Of a DNA stretch of 64,000 nt, positions 19,017 through 27,424 are shown one piece after another; positions within the stretch are counted from its first letter, which is position 1, and each line of letters starts with the position of its first letter. The translations under genes and the position numbers were made by a program. Location of the stretch: contig NZ_JAJJMN010000001.1 in the NCBI RefSeq assembly GCF_020905335.1, forward strand, positions 496,001 through 560,000. The letters run 5' to 3'. Source of the stretch: Flavobacterium lipolyticum. Its GTDB lineage: Bacteria; Bacteroidota; Bacteroidia; Flavobacteriales; Flavobacteriaceae. The notes beneath the pieces were generated by a model, which saw only the letters and a program-made list of their open reading frames with translations, had not been told where the DNA came from and searched no databases.

Positions 19017-19961
19017 TTAAACCCTGAATTTTGATCAAGATGAAAACCCAAAGAAAATACATACTAAAAATTACCTACGTTCGAAACCTTGCGCTCTGAA
19101 AGAGCCTTAGCAACAACATGGTGCGAAGCACTATGAATGAAAAAAGATCATGATGATAAGCCCTGAAAGGGCGAAAGCATAATCTCAAAAAAATATTTAT
19201 TATATATTTTTGAGAAACATTCATACTTCTTTAATCTATTACTCATTTGCTTTTGCCCTTTCAGGGCAATATTTGCTCCTTCATAATTCGTAGTGCGATG
19301 CACTACTCTAATGCTTTAAGGCTTTCAGCCTATTTTTGTCTAAAATGATGAAAAACCAAAGAAATTACAAACTAAAAATTACCTACGTTCGAAACCTTGT
19401 GCTCTGAAAGAGCCTTAGCAACAACATGGTGCGAAGCACTATGAATGAAAAAAGATATGATGATAAGCCCTGAAAGGGCGAAAGCATAATCTCAAAAAAA
19501 TATTTATTATATATTTTTGAGAAACATTCATTCTTCTTTAATCTATCACTCATTTGCTTTTGCCCTTTCAGGGCAATATTCACTTCTCCTTAATTCGCAG
19601 TGCGATGCACTACTCTAATGCTTTAAGGCTTTCAGCCTATTTTTGTCTAAAATGATGAAAACCCAAAGAAATTACAAACTAAAAATTACCTACGTTCTAA
19701 ACCTTGTGCTCTGAAAGAGCCTTAGCAACAACATGGTGCAAAGCACTATGAATGAAAAAAGATCATGATGATAAGCCCTGAAAGGGCGAAAGCCTAATCT
19801 CAAAAAAATATTTATTATATATTTTTGAGAAACATATATTCTTCTTTAATCCATTACTCATTTGCTTTTGCCCTTTCAGGGCAATATTTGCTCCTTCATA
19901 ATTCGTAGTGCGATGCACTACTCTAATGCTTTAAGACTTTCAGCCTATTTTTAAAGGTCTC
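19017..19961. repeat. Array of three ~307-bp repeat units
   Basis: Units start at 19039, 19347 and 19654 (308, 307 and ~300 bp) and are nearly identical. The array is bounded by TTAAACCCTGAATTTTGATC at its left end (from 19017) and AAAGGTCTC at its right end (19953-19961). Each unit is itself a long imperfect inverted repeat. GCCCTGAAAGGGCGAAAGC pairs with GCTTTTGCCCTTTCAGGGC around a central CTCAAAAAAATA / TATTTTTGAG hairpin, so a transcript or single strand would fold into one long stem. No protein is supported in it. Confidence 0.93.
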
Positions 19962-19979
19962 TACTTATATTCTGTCTCA

Positions 19980-20016
19980 GTTAAAACCAACGGCTATGCA
20001 TATCATTAATTCGTGA
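19980..20016. repeat. 37-bp direct repeat, first copy
   Basis: This begins GTTAAAACCAACGGCTATGC and runs through CATTAATTCGTGA. It recurs exactly at 20474-20510, on the far side of the single-unit repeat element. Confidence 0.9.
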
Positions 20017-20050
20017 ATTGCTTCGCCGTGCGCTATCGCTTGCGCCGTTG

Positions 20051-20379
20051 TTAAACCCTGAATTTTGATCAAGATGAAAACCCAAAGAAAATACAAACTA
20101 AAAATTACCTACGTTCGAAACCTTGCGCTCTGAAAGAGCCTTAGCAACAACATGGTGCGAAGCACTATGAATGAAAAAAGATATGATGATAAGCCCTGAA
20201 AGGGCGAAAGCCTAATCTCAAAAAAATATTTATTATATATTTTTGAGAAACATTCATTCTTCTTTAATCTATTACTCATTTGCTTTTGCCCTTTCAGGGC
20301 AATATTTGCTTCTTCTTAATTCGTAGTGCGATGCACTACTCTAATGCTTTAAGGCTTTCAGCCTATTTTTAAAGGTCTC
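20051..20379. repeat. Single copy of the ~307-bp repeat element
   Basis: This holds one core unit (20073-20370) with the same left border (TTAAACCCTGAATTTTGATC, 20051 on) and right border (AAAGGTCTC, 20371-20379) as the three-unit array. The element therefore seems to be border-core(n)-border, present here as n=3 and n=1. Confidence 0.92.
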
Positions 20380-20537
20380 AAATCACAAAATTTATAAAAA
20401 TATTCTTTTCCAACTTTACCTAACAACTCTTTTTTTGCTAAAGCCATCTCGGAATCAAACAAAAAAAACCGTTGGTTAAAACCAACGGCTATGCATATCA
20501 TTAATTCGTGAAAAATTGTGAATTCGCGACTATAAAT
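20380..20537. repeat. Spacer with second 37-bp repeat and small hairpin
   Basis: CCGTTGGTTAAAACCAACGG (20469-20488) forms a hairpin, and the 37-bp repeat shared with 19980-20016 covers 20474-20510. The hairpin lies just after the cydB stop on the minus strand and may act as its terminator. No gene is seen. Confidence 0.6.
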
Positions 20538-21614
20538 CTAATGTTCCCCATACCCGATATCATCCATTTTCCCACTAAAAACACGGTATTGAATAACAAA
20601 ATAGACAATCACCAAAAACAATGCGATGAAAAACCAATTCATCCCAGCGCTCAGTCCGTATTCGTGCGCCGCAGTGTTGTAAATGGTTAAGGACGGATTC
20701 ACTTTATTTGTAGAAGGCAAAACATTTGGAAAAATGGAAACAGCTGTTGAAGCAAATCCACCTACCAAAAACAGAGATGAAAACAAAAATCCATAACCGT
20801 CTTTTTTCCACGAACGTACTTTGAATAATCCTAAAATCCCAACAAAGGTCATCAATGGAAAAAACCAAAGAATTGGATTCTCTACAAAATTATGGAAAGG
20901 CTTTGGCTCAATAAAGTGCCAGATTTGCAATGAAATACACACCAAAACCAACAAGACAATATTCAATTTAAAAACAACATTTTTAAGCTGTGGATTCAAA
21001 GCTGAATTGGTTTTAAAGATGATCCAGTTCGCACCGTGGATGGTTAAGGAAACCACACTCACAATTCCCAGAAAAAGTGTAAACCAGTCGATAATCCCCA
21101 ATTCACTTGCCTGTGGACTAAATGTTGGATTCCACAAAGGCAAAAAGAAATAATGCGCCTCCTGAGTTGAAACTCCGTTGGTAACCATACCAAGGTTGAC
21201 ACCGCGTACAATATTACCCAAGGCAATTCCGAAGAATAGAGCCAACAGTAAACTCGCCATTCCGAAAGCCTTATCCCAGATTGCTTCCCACATGGGATGA
21301 TGCACCTGTCCTCGCATTTCCAAACCAATGGCACGAAAGATCAGCAACCATAAAATCATAATTAAAGGCAGATAAAATCCGCTGAAAGAAGAAGCATACA
21401 AAGTAGGGAAAGCAAAAAACAAAACACCACCAGCGGCGATAATCCAAACTTCGTTGGCATCCCAAAACGGACCGATTGCATTTGTAATTGCTTTTTTATC
21501 TTTTTCTGTTTTGGCAAAAAATAAATGAATAATTCCTGCTCCAAAATCATAACCGTCTAAGACAATATAAACGGCCAAAATTCCCATTAAAACTACGTAC
21601 CAAAAAAATTCCAT
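20538..21614 (-). CDS. cydB: Cytochrome bd ubiquinol oxidase subunit II
   Basis: The 358-residue integral membrane protein shows the CydB/AppB start (VLMGILAVYIVLDGYDFGAG) and the conserved NEVWIIAAGG segment. About eight to nine hydrophobic helices follow. CydB stabilises the heme centres of CydA and helps form the high-affinity quinol oxidase that reduces oxygen to water and resists nitric oxide and sulfide. It follows cydA with a 2-bp gap, so the two are co-transcribed. No CydX-like micro-ORF was recognised after it. Confidence 0.96.
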   Translation of the reverse strand: MEFFWYVVLMGILAVYIVLDGYDFGAGIIHLFFAKTEKDKKAITNAIGPFWDANEVWIIAAGGVLFFAFPTLYASSFSGFYLPLIMILWLLIFRAIGLEMRGQVHHPMWEAIWDKAFGMASLLLALFFGIALGNIVRGVNLGMVTNGVSTQEAHYFFLPLWNPTFSPQASELGIIDWFTLFLGIVSVVSLTIHGANWIIFKTNSALNPQLKNVVFKLNIVLLVLVCISLQIWHFIEPKPFHNFVENPILWFFPLMTFVGILGLFKVRSWKKDGYGFLFSSLFLVGGFASTAVSIFPNVLPSTNKVNPSLTIYNTAAHEYGLSAGMNWFFIALFLVIVYFVIQYRVFSGKMDDIGYGEH

Positions 21615-21616
21615 AC

Positions 21617-22960
21617 TTATATATTTTCAGTTATGACTTCAGTGTGAGGTCCTTTATTGATAATTTTTCCAATCAAAAGCAAAAACAGCATTCCAAGTAA
21701 AAGATACAATCCTATAAATCCCAGTAAAGTAAATAGTGTATTTCCGGAAGAAACAGTTGGAGAGGCTCCGGCTGCTGTTCGCATTAAATTATAAACAAGC
21801 CAGGGCTGTCTGCCCAACTCCGCCGTATACCAGCCAGTCGTATTGGCAATGTAGGGGAATGGCATCATAAAAAGCAAGGACCAGAGAATCCATTTGGTTT
21901 CGTACAATTTACCTCTGATCAATTGAAACAAGGCCAAGGACATCAAACCAATAAAAAGCGTTCCAAGTCCCACCATAATATGATACGCATAATACAAACC
22001 TGAAATATTAGTAGGATGAAGATCTTCTTCAAACTGATCCAAACCTTTAATTTCCTGCTCCCAGTTTCCATAAGTCAGGAAACTTAAAATATTAGGTACA
22101 GCAATCTTGTTGTCCAGTTTTTTATCTTTAACATCCGGCTGTCCAATTAAAACAATTTCAGAACCCTTTTTCTCAGTATGAAAAATTCCTTCCATAGCCG
22201 CAAACGTTACAGGTTGGTATTTCACCACATTTTTGGCTAGTAAATCTCCCGTTGGAACAGCCACAATCATACTGGCAATCAATCCAAAGATCACTCCCGT
22301 TTTAAGAAACAGTTTTCCGAAAACAATATTCTTTTTGCTTAAAATATAGAAAGAACCAATTCCTGCCACAACAAAAGAACTTGTCACTAAAGACGCGGCC
22401 TGATTGTGCAGATACGATGGCCACAGCCAAGGATTTAGAAACAGTGCTTTGAAATTGGTCAACACAAATTTTCCGTTCTCCAGAATCTCGTAACCTACGG
22501 GATTCTGCATCCACGAATGTGTTGCGATAATTAAGTAACCACTGGCCCAGGAACCGATACAAATTAGTAATCCGGTGACAAAATGCCATTTATGTCCCAG
22601 TAATTTTTCTCCAAACAAAAACAGTCCTAAAAAGGAAGATTCTAAAAAGAACGAAAACATGCCTTCCATGGCTAATGTCTGTCCGATAATCCCTCCGGTT
22701 AACTCGGAGAATTTTGCCCAGTTGGTTCCAAACTGAAACTCCATCGGAATTCCGGTTACCACCCCCATCGCAAAATTCAGGGCGAAGATTCTCATCCAGA
22801 AATGGGTGGCGTGATTGTATTGTTCGTTTTTAGTTTTGAGATATTTCCATTTGAAGTACACAATGATCAGCGAAAGACCCATTGTAAGTTGCGGAAAAAG
22901 ATAGTGGAAAGTAATTGTGAAGGCAAATTGCATTCGGTCATAAAAAAGCATTTCTTCCAT
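21617..22960 (-). CDS. cydA: Cytochrome bd ubiquinol oxidase subunit I
   Basis: The 447-residue protein begins RMQFAFTITFHYLFPQLTMG, placing the heme ligand His19, and later carries the invariant GRQPW motif. It binds hemes b558, b595 and d and oxidises quinol at the membrane. At 447 residues it is shorter than the ~520-residue E. coli form, so the quinol-binding loop is of the short type. A -7 element (TAAATTTG, minus) lies just upstream, and the operon is cydA-cydB. The neighbouring sulfide-related genes are notable because bd oxidases tolerate sulfide, though the link here is inference. Confidence 0.96.
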   Translation of the reverse strand: MEEMLFYDRMQFAFTITFHYLFPQLTMGLSLIIVYFKWKYLKTKNEQYNHATHFWMRIFALNFAMGVVTGIPMEFQFGTNWAKFSELTGGIIGQTLAMEGMFSFFLESSFLGLFLFGEKLLGHKWHFVTGLLICIGSWASGYLIIATHSWMQNPVGYEILENGKFVLTNFKALFLNPWLWPSYLHNQAASLVTSSFVVAGIGSFYILSKKNIVFGKLFLKTGVIFGLIASMIVAVPTGDLLAKNVVKYQPVTFAAMEGIFHTEKKGSEIVLIGQPDVKDKKLDNKIAVPNILSFLTYGNWEQEIKGLDQFEEDLHPTNISGLYYAYHIMVGLGTLFIGLMSLALFQLIRGKLYETKWILWSLLFMMPFPYIANTTGWYTAELGRQPWLVYNLMRTAAGASPTVSSGNTLFTLLGFIGLYLLLGMLFLLLIGKIINKGPHTEVITENI

Positions 22961-22986
22961 AGTGGTAATTTATTTATGAAGTCCCA

Positions 22987-22994
22987 CAAATTTA
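22987..22994 (-). promoter_or_regulatory. -7 promoter element of cydAB
   Basis: On the minus strand this reads TAAATTTG, a perfect TAnnTTTG match, 27 bp before the cydA start codon. About 50 bp further upstream, TTGTTAAACTTTTCAACAA (23046-23064) is a partial 19-bp palindrome that could bind a regulator. Confidence 0.55.
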
Positions 22995-23103
22995 CCCATT
23001 AAAACCCGAAATTCCTGCCTTTAAAAAAAGTTTATCCCCTAATAATTGTTAAACTTTTCAACAATTTAGTTGTACAAACTGCACTTATGTTTTTAAACCA
23101 GAA

Positions 23104-23219
23104 TTGTCATTTTGACCGAAGGGAGAAATCGCATTAGAAAACCCACAAACAGAATTGCCAATCTTTGTCGAGCTTCTTGTGTCATTGCGCGCGATTTCTC
23201 CCTTTGGTGGAAATGACAA
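23104..23219. repeat. GTCATTTCG-class hairpin element
   Basis: TTGTCATTT and AAATGACAA form the ends. Inside, GACCGAAGGGAGAAATCGC pairs with GCGATTTCTCCCTTTGGTGG. The ~116-bp element fills the gap between cydA and the HD-domain gene. Confidence 0.8.
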
Positions 23220-23230
23220 GATTATCCATA

Positions 23231-23824
23231 CTATTCTTTCTTCAAAATCCCTTTTTCAACACTTTCGTTTATTAATCCTTCAGCATAACTCCATAATGTT
23301 TTAGAACCTTCTTTTATCACGCTCTTTTTCTCGTACACTTTATCATAACTTACACCGAACTCTTTCCAGGTTCCGCCATTGTTAGAAGTATTCTGTAATA
23401 AAGGCTCTAAACGATCCATCGATCTGGCAAATTTAGCTTCGTTGGTCTCACCTGCTTCAAATTCTTCCCAGATAGCAATTAATTCTTCGGTCTGCTTTTT
23501 CGGTAGCAAACCAAAAATACGATTCGCCGCCAATCGTTCTTCATCGGTATTCGAATGATTTTTCTGTGAATCATATATAAAGGTATCACCTGCGTCAATT
23601 TCTACAATATCGTGTATCAAAACCATTTTCACCACTTTCAAGACATCAATTGGTTCATCTGAATGTTCGGCCAAAACGATTGCCATTAAAGCCAAATGCC
23701 AGCTGTGTTCTGCGTCATTTTCGTTTCGGTCACTATGAAACAGCTTCGTTTTTCGCTGAATGTATTTTACCTTATCAATTTCTTTTATAAAAGCAATCTG
23801 ATTCAATAAGTCTTCTGTATTCAT
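23231..23824 (-). CDS. HD domain hydrolase (YfbR/HDDC2-like 5'-deoxynucleotidase family)
   Basis: I start this at the ATG at 23824, giving 197 residues. A longer ATG-led form from 23869 adds 15 residues lacking homology. The metal-binding HD signature is seen as AEHSWHLALM and VLIHDIVEIDAGDT, with a later Asp in MDRLEPLL. This pattern matches the HD family that includes E. coli YfbR and human HDDC2, which dephosphorylate deoxynucleoside monophosphates. That activity is inferred from the family only. It appears to be a single gene. Confidence 0.85.
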   Translation of the reverse strand: MNTEDLLNQIAFIKEIDKVKYIQRKTKLFHSDRNENDAEHSWHLALMAIVLAEHSDEPIDVLKVVKMVLIHDIVEIDAGDTFIYDSQKNHSNTDEERLAANRIFGLLPKKQTEELIAIWEEFEAGETNEAKFARSMDRLEPLLQNTSNNGGTWKEFGVSYDKVYEKKSVIKEGSKTLWSYAEGLINESVEKGILKKE

Positions 23825-23965
23825 TTTGTAACTGTTTATTTGTTTTAAAATGACATTCGTCATGTGCAAAATTATAAGTTAAAGCTTAATTGCAAGGGTT
23901 TAAATCAAATAATATAACTTCTATGATAAAATCCGCTTTTTATTTCACACGGAATTTAAATTTCT

Positions 23966-23979
23966 GTAACAATAGTCAC
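23966..23979. promoter_or_regulatory. Candidate Crp/Fnr-type operator before the CstB-like gene
   Basis: GTAAC-AATA-GTCAC is a 5-4-5 palindrome with one mismatch. Its centre is 29.5 bp before the -7 element, the same offset as the related site at 17322-17335 before tauE. Confidence 0.58.
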
Positions 23980-24001
23980 GTAATTTCCCGAAAAACAGAC
24001 T

Positions 24002-24009
24002 TACCTTTG
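24002..24009 (+). promoter_or_regulatory. -7 promoter element of the CstB-like gene
   Basis: TACCTTTG is a perfect TAnnTTTG match, 26 bp upstream of the ATG at 24036. The putative operator occupies the place where a -33 element would be, fitting activator-dependent transcription. Confidence 0.6.
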
Positions 24010-24035
24010 TATCACATTATTTTAGATTTCAAATC

Positions 24036-25451
24036 ATGAAAATAGAACAAATTTACACCGGATGCCTTGCGCAGGGTGCCTATTATATTACTTCAAATGG
24101 CGAAGCCGCAATTATTGATCCGTTAAGAGAAATTCAGCCTTACTTAGACCGTTTAGAGCGCGATGAGGTAAAATTGAAATATATTTTTGAAACGCATTTT
24201 CACGCCGATTTTGTTTCCGGACATGTTGATTTAAGTAAAGAAACTCAGGCGCCAATCGTTTATGGCCCAAATGCTGCTTGCGAATTTGACTGTATTTCGG
24301 CAAAAGACGGACAGGAATTCAAAATTGGAAATATCACGATCAAAGCGCTGCATACTCCGGGTCACACCATGGAAAGCACCACTTATTTACTGATTGATGA
24401 AAACGGAAAAGATCACGCCATTTTCTCCGGAGATACTTTATTTATTGGAGATGTTGGACGCCCAGATTTGGCTCAGAAAGCAGCCGGGATGACGCAGGAT
24501 CAATTAGCCGGGATTTTATATCATTCGTTACGAGATAAAATTATGACTTTGGCTGATGATGTGATCGTTTATCCTGCCCATGGTGCGGGAAGCGCCTGTG
24601 GTAAAAACATGAGCAAAGAAACGGTCTCTACAATAGGAAATCAAAAAGCAACCAACTATGCGTTGCGCGCTAATATGACCGAAGCCGAATTTATTACTGA
24701 AGTCACAGACGGATTATTGCCTCCTCCTGCCTATTTCAGTATGAATGTGGCGATGAACAAACAAGGTTACGAAAGTTTTGAAACAGTTTTGTACAATGGA
24801 ATGAAAACCATCAAAGCAGAGGAATTTGAAGCCGTAGCCGAAGAAACAGGTGCTTTGATTCTGGATACCAGAAGTGCTGCCAATTTTAGTAAAGGGTTTA
24901 TTCCGCAATCTATTAATATTGGAATCAATGGTGATTTTGCTCCTTGGGTTGGAACTTTAATTGGTGATGTAAAACAGCCTATTGTATTGGTAACGGAAAC
25001 CGGTCTTGAAGAAGAAACTGTAACCCGTTTAAGCCGTGTAGGATTTGATTCGATTATTGGTCATCTGGAAGGCGGTTTTGAAGCCTGGCAAAAAGCAGGT
25101 TACGAAGTAGACACTGTAAACAGAATCACTGCGCAACAATTTTCAAATGAGTTCAAATTCGGAGAACACAAAGTAATCGACATTCGTAAAGAAACAGAAT
25201 ATGCTGCAGAGCACATCGAAGACGCGTACAGCAAACCACTGGCTTACATTAATGATTGGGTAAAAGACATTAACCCAAACGAACATTTTTATCTGCATTG
25301 CGCCGGAGGATATCGCAGTATGATCGCGGCTTCAATTTTACAGGCTCGCGGTTTCAGAAATTTTAGCGAAATTGAAGGCGGTTTTGGAGCCATTTCTAAA
25401 ACAGAAATTCCGAAATCAGATTTTGTTTGTCAAAGTAAAGTACTGAAATAA
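24036..25451 (+). CDS. CstB-like persulfide dioxygenase fused to two rhodanese domains
   Basis: The 471-residue protein joins three modules. Residues 1-~230 are an ETHE1-type metallo-beta-lactamase fold with iron ligands in THFHADFVSGH (H54, H56, D58), H110 (HTPGH), the GDTLF Asp133 and H181. Residues ~255-357 are a rhodanese fold whose active loop reads VTETGLEE and has no Cys, so it is a pseudo-rhodanese. Residues ~375-457 are a rhodanese with the active loop HCAGGYRS (Cys422). Dioxygenase, inactive rhodanese, active rhodanese is the order in staphylococcal CstB, which turns persulfides into thiosulfate. Followed by two YeeE/YedE genes, it probably forms a sulfide-detoxification operon. Confidence 0.92.
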   Translation: MKIEQIYTGCLAQGAYYITSNGEAAIIDPLREIQPYLDRLERDEVKLKYIFETHFHADFVSGHVDLSKETQAPIVYGPNAACEFDCISAKDGQEFKIGNITIKALHTPGHTMESTTYLLIDENGKDHAIFSGDTLFIGDVGRPDLAQKAAGMTQDQLAGILYHSLRDKIMTLADDVIVYPAHGAGSACGKNMSKETVSTIGNQKATNYALRANMTEAEFITEVTDGLLPPPAYFSMNVAMNKQGYESFETVLYNGMKTIKAEEFEAVAEETGALILDTRSAANFSKGFIPQSINIGINGDFAPWVGTLIGDVKQPIVLVTETGLEEETVTRLSRVGFDSIIGHLEGGFEAWQKAGYEVDTVNRITAQQFSNEFKFGEHKVIDIRKETEYAAEHIEDAYSKPLAYINDWVKDINPNEHFYLHCAGGYRSMIAASILQARGFRNFSEIEGGFGAISKTEIPKSDFVCQSKVLK

Positions 25452-25454
25452 AAT

Positions 25455-25583
25455 CACTTAGGCTCTAAGTCGCTAAGATTCTAAGATTTTACCTTTGAAA
25501 TTTAACGACGAGACCTTATTACTAAAACACTTAAAAATACAACTCAGAACCTTAGAATCTTAGTAACTTAGAACCTCAAAAAA
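25455..25583. repeat. CTTAG-class micro-repeat cluster
   Basis: Short units of the form CTTAGnnnCTAAG / CTTAGAATCTTAGTAACTTAG recur with a period of about 10-11 bp on both sides of a short central stretch. They separate the CstB-like gene from the YeeE/YedE pair. The same class is found at 37441, 38583, 49523 and 59164. Confidence 0.75.
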
Positions 25584-25584
25584 A

Positions 25585-26148
25585 ATGCTTGAAATCTTAA
25601 AAGAACCTTGGCCTTGGTACGTTTCCGGGCCGCTAATCGGATTAACAGTTCCTGTTTTATTGATTCTTGGAAATAAATCTTTCGGAATCAGTTCCTCTCT
25701 TCGTCACATTTGCGCGGCTTGTATTCCTGCCAATATTTCTTTCTTTAAATACGACTGGAAAAAAGAAAGCTGGAATTTATTCTTCGTTTTTGGAATTTTC
25801 CTGGGCGGAGTCATTGCGGCTTATTTTCTGGCGAATCCAAATCCAATAGAAATTAGTCCCGAATTATCAACGAAATTAGCTGCCTACGGAATTACCGATT
25901 ACAACGGTTTAGTTCCTGCACAATTATTTTCCTGGGAAAGTTTATTCACGCTTCGTGGTTTTATCATGATTGTGGCAGGCGGATTTCTGGTAGGTTTTGG
26001 AACACGTTATGCCGGCGGATGTACCAGCGGACATGCCATTATGGGAATTTCAAATTTACAATGGCCATCATTGGTAGCGACAATCTGTTTTATGATTGGA
26101 GGTTTTGTAATGACACTTTTGATCTTACCTTATATTCTTTCACTTTAA
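25585..26148 (+). CDS. YeeE/YedE family membrane protein, first half-transporter
   Basis: This 187-residue protein has about five hydrophobic helices and the conserved Cys motif GTRYAGGCTSGHAIMG. That is the signature of the TsuA/YeeE thiosulfate-uptake family, in which exposed cysteines pass thiosulfate through the membrane. It is about half the length of full YeeE proteins and is followed 10 bp later by a second half, so the two probably form one transporter. Import or export of sulfur species together with the CstB-like enzyme is inferred. It also keeps the CAACIP motif near residue 43. Confidence 0.92.
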   Translation: MLEILKEPWPWYVSGPLIGLTVPVLLILGNKSFGISSSLRHICAACIPANISFFKYDWKKESWNLFFVFGIFLGGVIAAYFLANPNPIEISPELSTKLAAYGITDYNGLVPAQLFSWESLFTLRGFIMIVAGGFLVGFGTRYAGGCTSGHAIMGISNLQWPSLVATICFMIGGFVMTLLILPYILSL

Positions 26149-26158
26149 AATTTCAAAA

Positions 26159-26635
26159 ATGAGTTTAGAAAACAAAACAGTCGACGGCGAAGGAATCAAT
26201 GCCAGCCAGAAAAAAGAAACAGTCTTTGGAAATCTTAAATATTTAATCGTTGGTATCTTTTTCGGAATCTTATTCGTAAAAACTGAAATCATAAGCTGGT
26301 TCCGTATCCAGGAAATGTTTCATCTTGAATCATTTCATATGTACGGTGTAATTGGAAGTGCTGTTGCCGTTGGAGTAATCTCAGTATTTCTTATTAAAAA
26401 GTTCAACATAAAAACACTGCAAGGCGAAAAAATCGAAATTCAGCCCAAAACGTTCAGCAAAGGGCAAATTTATGGCGGATTGTTGTTTGGTTTTGGATGG
26501 GCCATTACAGGCGCTTGTCCGGGACCTTTATTTGCCCAAATTGGTACCGGTGCAACTGTTATTGTTGTAACGCTGATAAGTGCCATCTTAGGAACCTGGG
26601 TTTATGGTTTTATTAAAGACAAATTGCCTCATTAA
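26159..26635 (+). CDS. YeeE/YedE family membrane protein, second half-transporter (DUF6691)
   Basis: The 158-residue protein has about four hydrophobic helices and the second family Cys motif GWAITGACPGPLFAQIG (about residues 119-135). It is the partner of the preceding gene. The ~35-residue hydrophilic N-terminus is followed by GILFVKTEIISWFRIQEMF, a segment typical of DUF6691. A strong terminator follows at 26662. Confidence 0.92.
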   Translation: MSLENKTVDGEGINASQKKETVFGNLKYLIVGIFFGILFVKTEIISWFRIQEMFHLESFHMYGVIGSAVAVGVISVFLIKKFNIKTLQGEKIEIQPKTFSKGQIYGGLLFGFGWAITGACPGPLFAQIGTGATVIVVTLISAILGTWVYGFIKDKLPH

Positions 26636-26661
26636 TATTCTTATTTAATATCATACACATC

Positions 26662-26694
26662 AAACCCGACAGATTTTAAAAACCTGTCGGGTTT
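26662..26694. terminator. Intrinsic terminator after the YeeE/YedE pair
   Basis: The perfect arms AAACCCGACAG and CTGTCGGGTTT flank an 11-nt loop. A near-identical hairpin ends the next gene (27261-27288). Confidence 0.9.
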
Positions 26695-26709
26695 ACTAAT
26701 AACTAACAG

Positions 26710-27231
26710 ATGAGCCACACAACAGAAAATTTAATTTTAAGAAAAGCGGATACCTCTGAAATACCACAAATATGGAGTATTCTGCAAGATGCTATTGAAC
26801 AGCGAAGACTGGACGGAAGTACACAATGGCAGGACGGTTATCCTAATGAGCTAACCATTCGTACCGATATTGAAAACGATCATGGGTATGTGCTTACAGA
26901 AAATGACACTATATTATCTTATGCGGCGATTCTTTTTGATAAAGAACCAGCCTACGAAATCATACAAGGTAAATGGCTCACTGACGGTGATTATGGAGCT
27001 ATTCATCGTGTTGCCGTATCGAAACTCGCAAAAGGTAAAGGTATTGCAACCAAACTGTTTGAAAAGATAGAAAGTTTATGCCTCAAACAAAACATATACA
27101 GTATAAAGGTAGACACGAATTTTGACAATATCCCAATGCTTAAAATTTTAGACAGACTGAAATATACCTATTGTGGTGAAGTTTTTTTCAGAGGAGGAGC
27201 ACGAAAAGCATTTGAAAAAAAATTGATTTAG
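26710..27231 (+). CDS. GNAT family N-acetyltransferase
   Basis: The 173-residue protein has a front segment common to amino-acid-type GNATs (DTSEIPQIWSILQDAIEQRR) and the acetyl-CoA loop VSKLAKGKGIATKLFEKIE (about residues 107-125). The C-terminal IPMLKILDRLKYTYCGEV completes the fold. The substrate is unknown. It is bracketed by two almost identical terminators, so it looks like an insulated single-gene unit. Confidence 0.85.
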   Translation: MSHTTENLILRKADTSEIPQIWSILQDAIEQRRLDGSTQWQDGYPNELTIRTDIENDHGYVLTENDTILSYAAILFDKEPAYEIIQGKWLTDGDYGAIHRVAVSKLAKGKGIATKLFEKIESLCLKQNIYSIKVDTNFDNIPMLKILDRLKYTYCGEVFFRGGARKAFEKKLI

Positions 27232-27260
27232 AAAATAAAATCACAAAATAAAACAAACGG

Positions 27261-27288
27261 ACCCGACAGATTTTAAAACCTGTCGGGT
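27261..27288. terminator. Intrinsic terminator after the GNAT gene
   Basis: ACCCGACAG / CTGTCGGGT form a stem followed by a T-rich tail. It is near-identical to the hairpin at 26662-26694. Confidence 0.88.
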
Positions 27289-27424
27289 TTTATTTTGCCT
27301 GTGATTAAGTTCTATAGTTTTTTAAGACATTTTTTTCGACTAAGAGTATTATCTTCCTTTTACTTTCATTAAGTTTACAATACCAGATTTAATCTTACAA
27401 AAACAGCGAACCAATCACAGCCCT

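Noticed and set aside
19383..19583. A 66-residue open frame on the minus strand inside the repeat array
   Set aside because: It lies wholly inside a 307-bp repeat unit, is interrupted in the other near-identical units and has no recognisable domain.
19017..20379. Repeat array considered as a CRISPR
   Set aside because: Units are ~307 bp and directly abutting, with no short repeat/unique spacer alternation and no cas genes nearby.
20380..20540. A CydX-like micro-protein after cydB
   Set aside because: No short frame with a membrane helix and ribosomal context was found downstream of cydB; the region is repeat and hairpin.
23046..23064. TTGTTAAACTTTTCAACAA as a firm cydAB operator
   Set aside because: Only 14 of 19 positions are symmetric and it is not at the offset of the two tauE/CstB sites, so it is mentioned only as a possibility.
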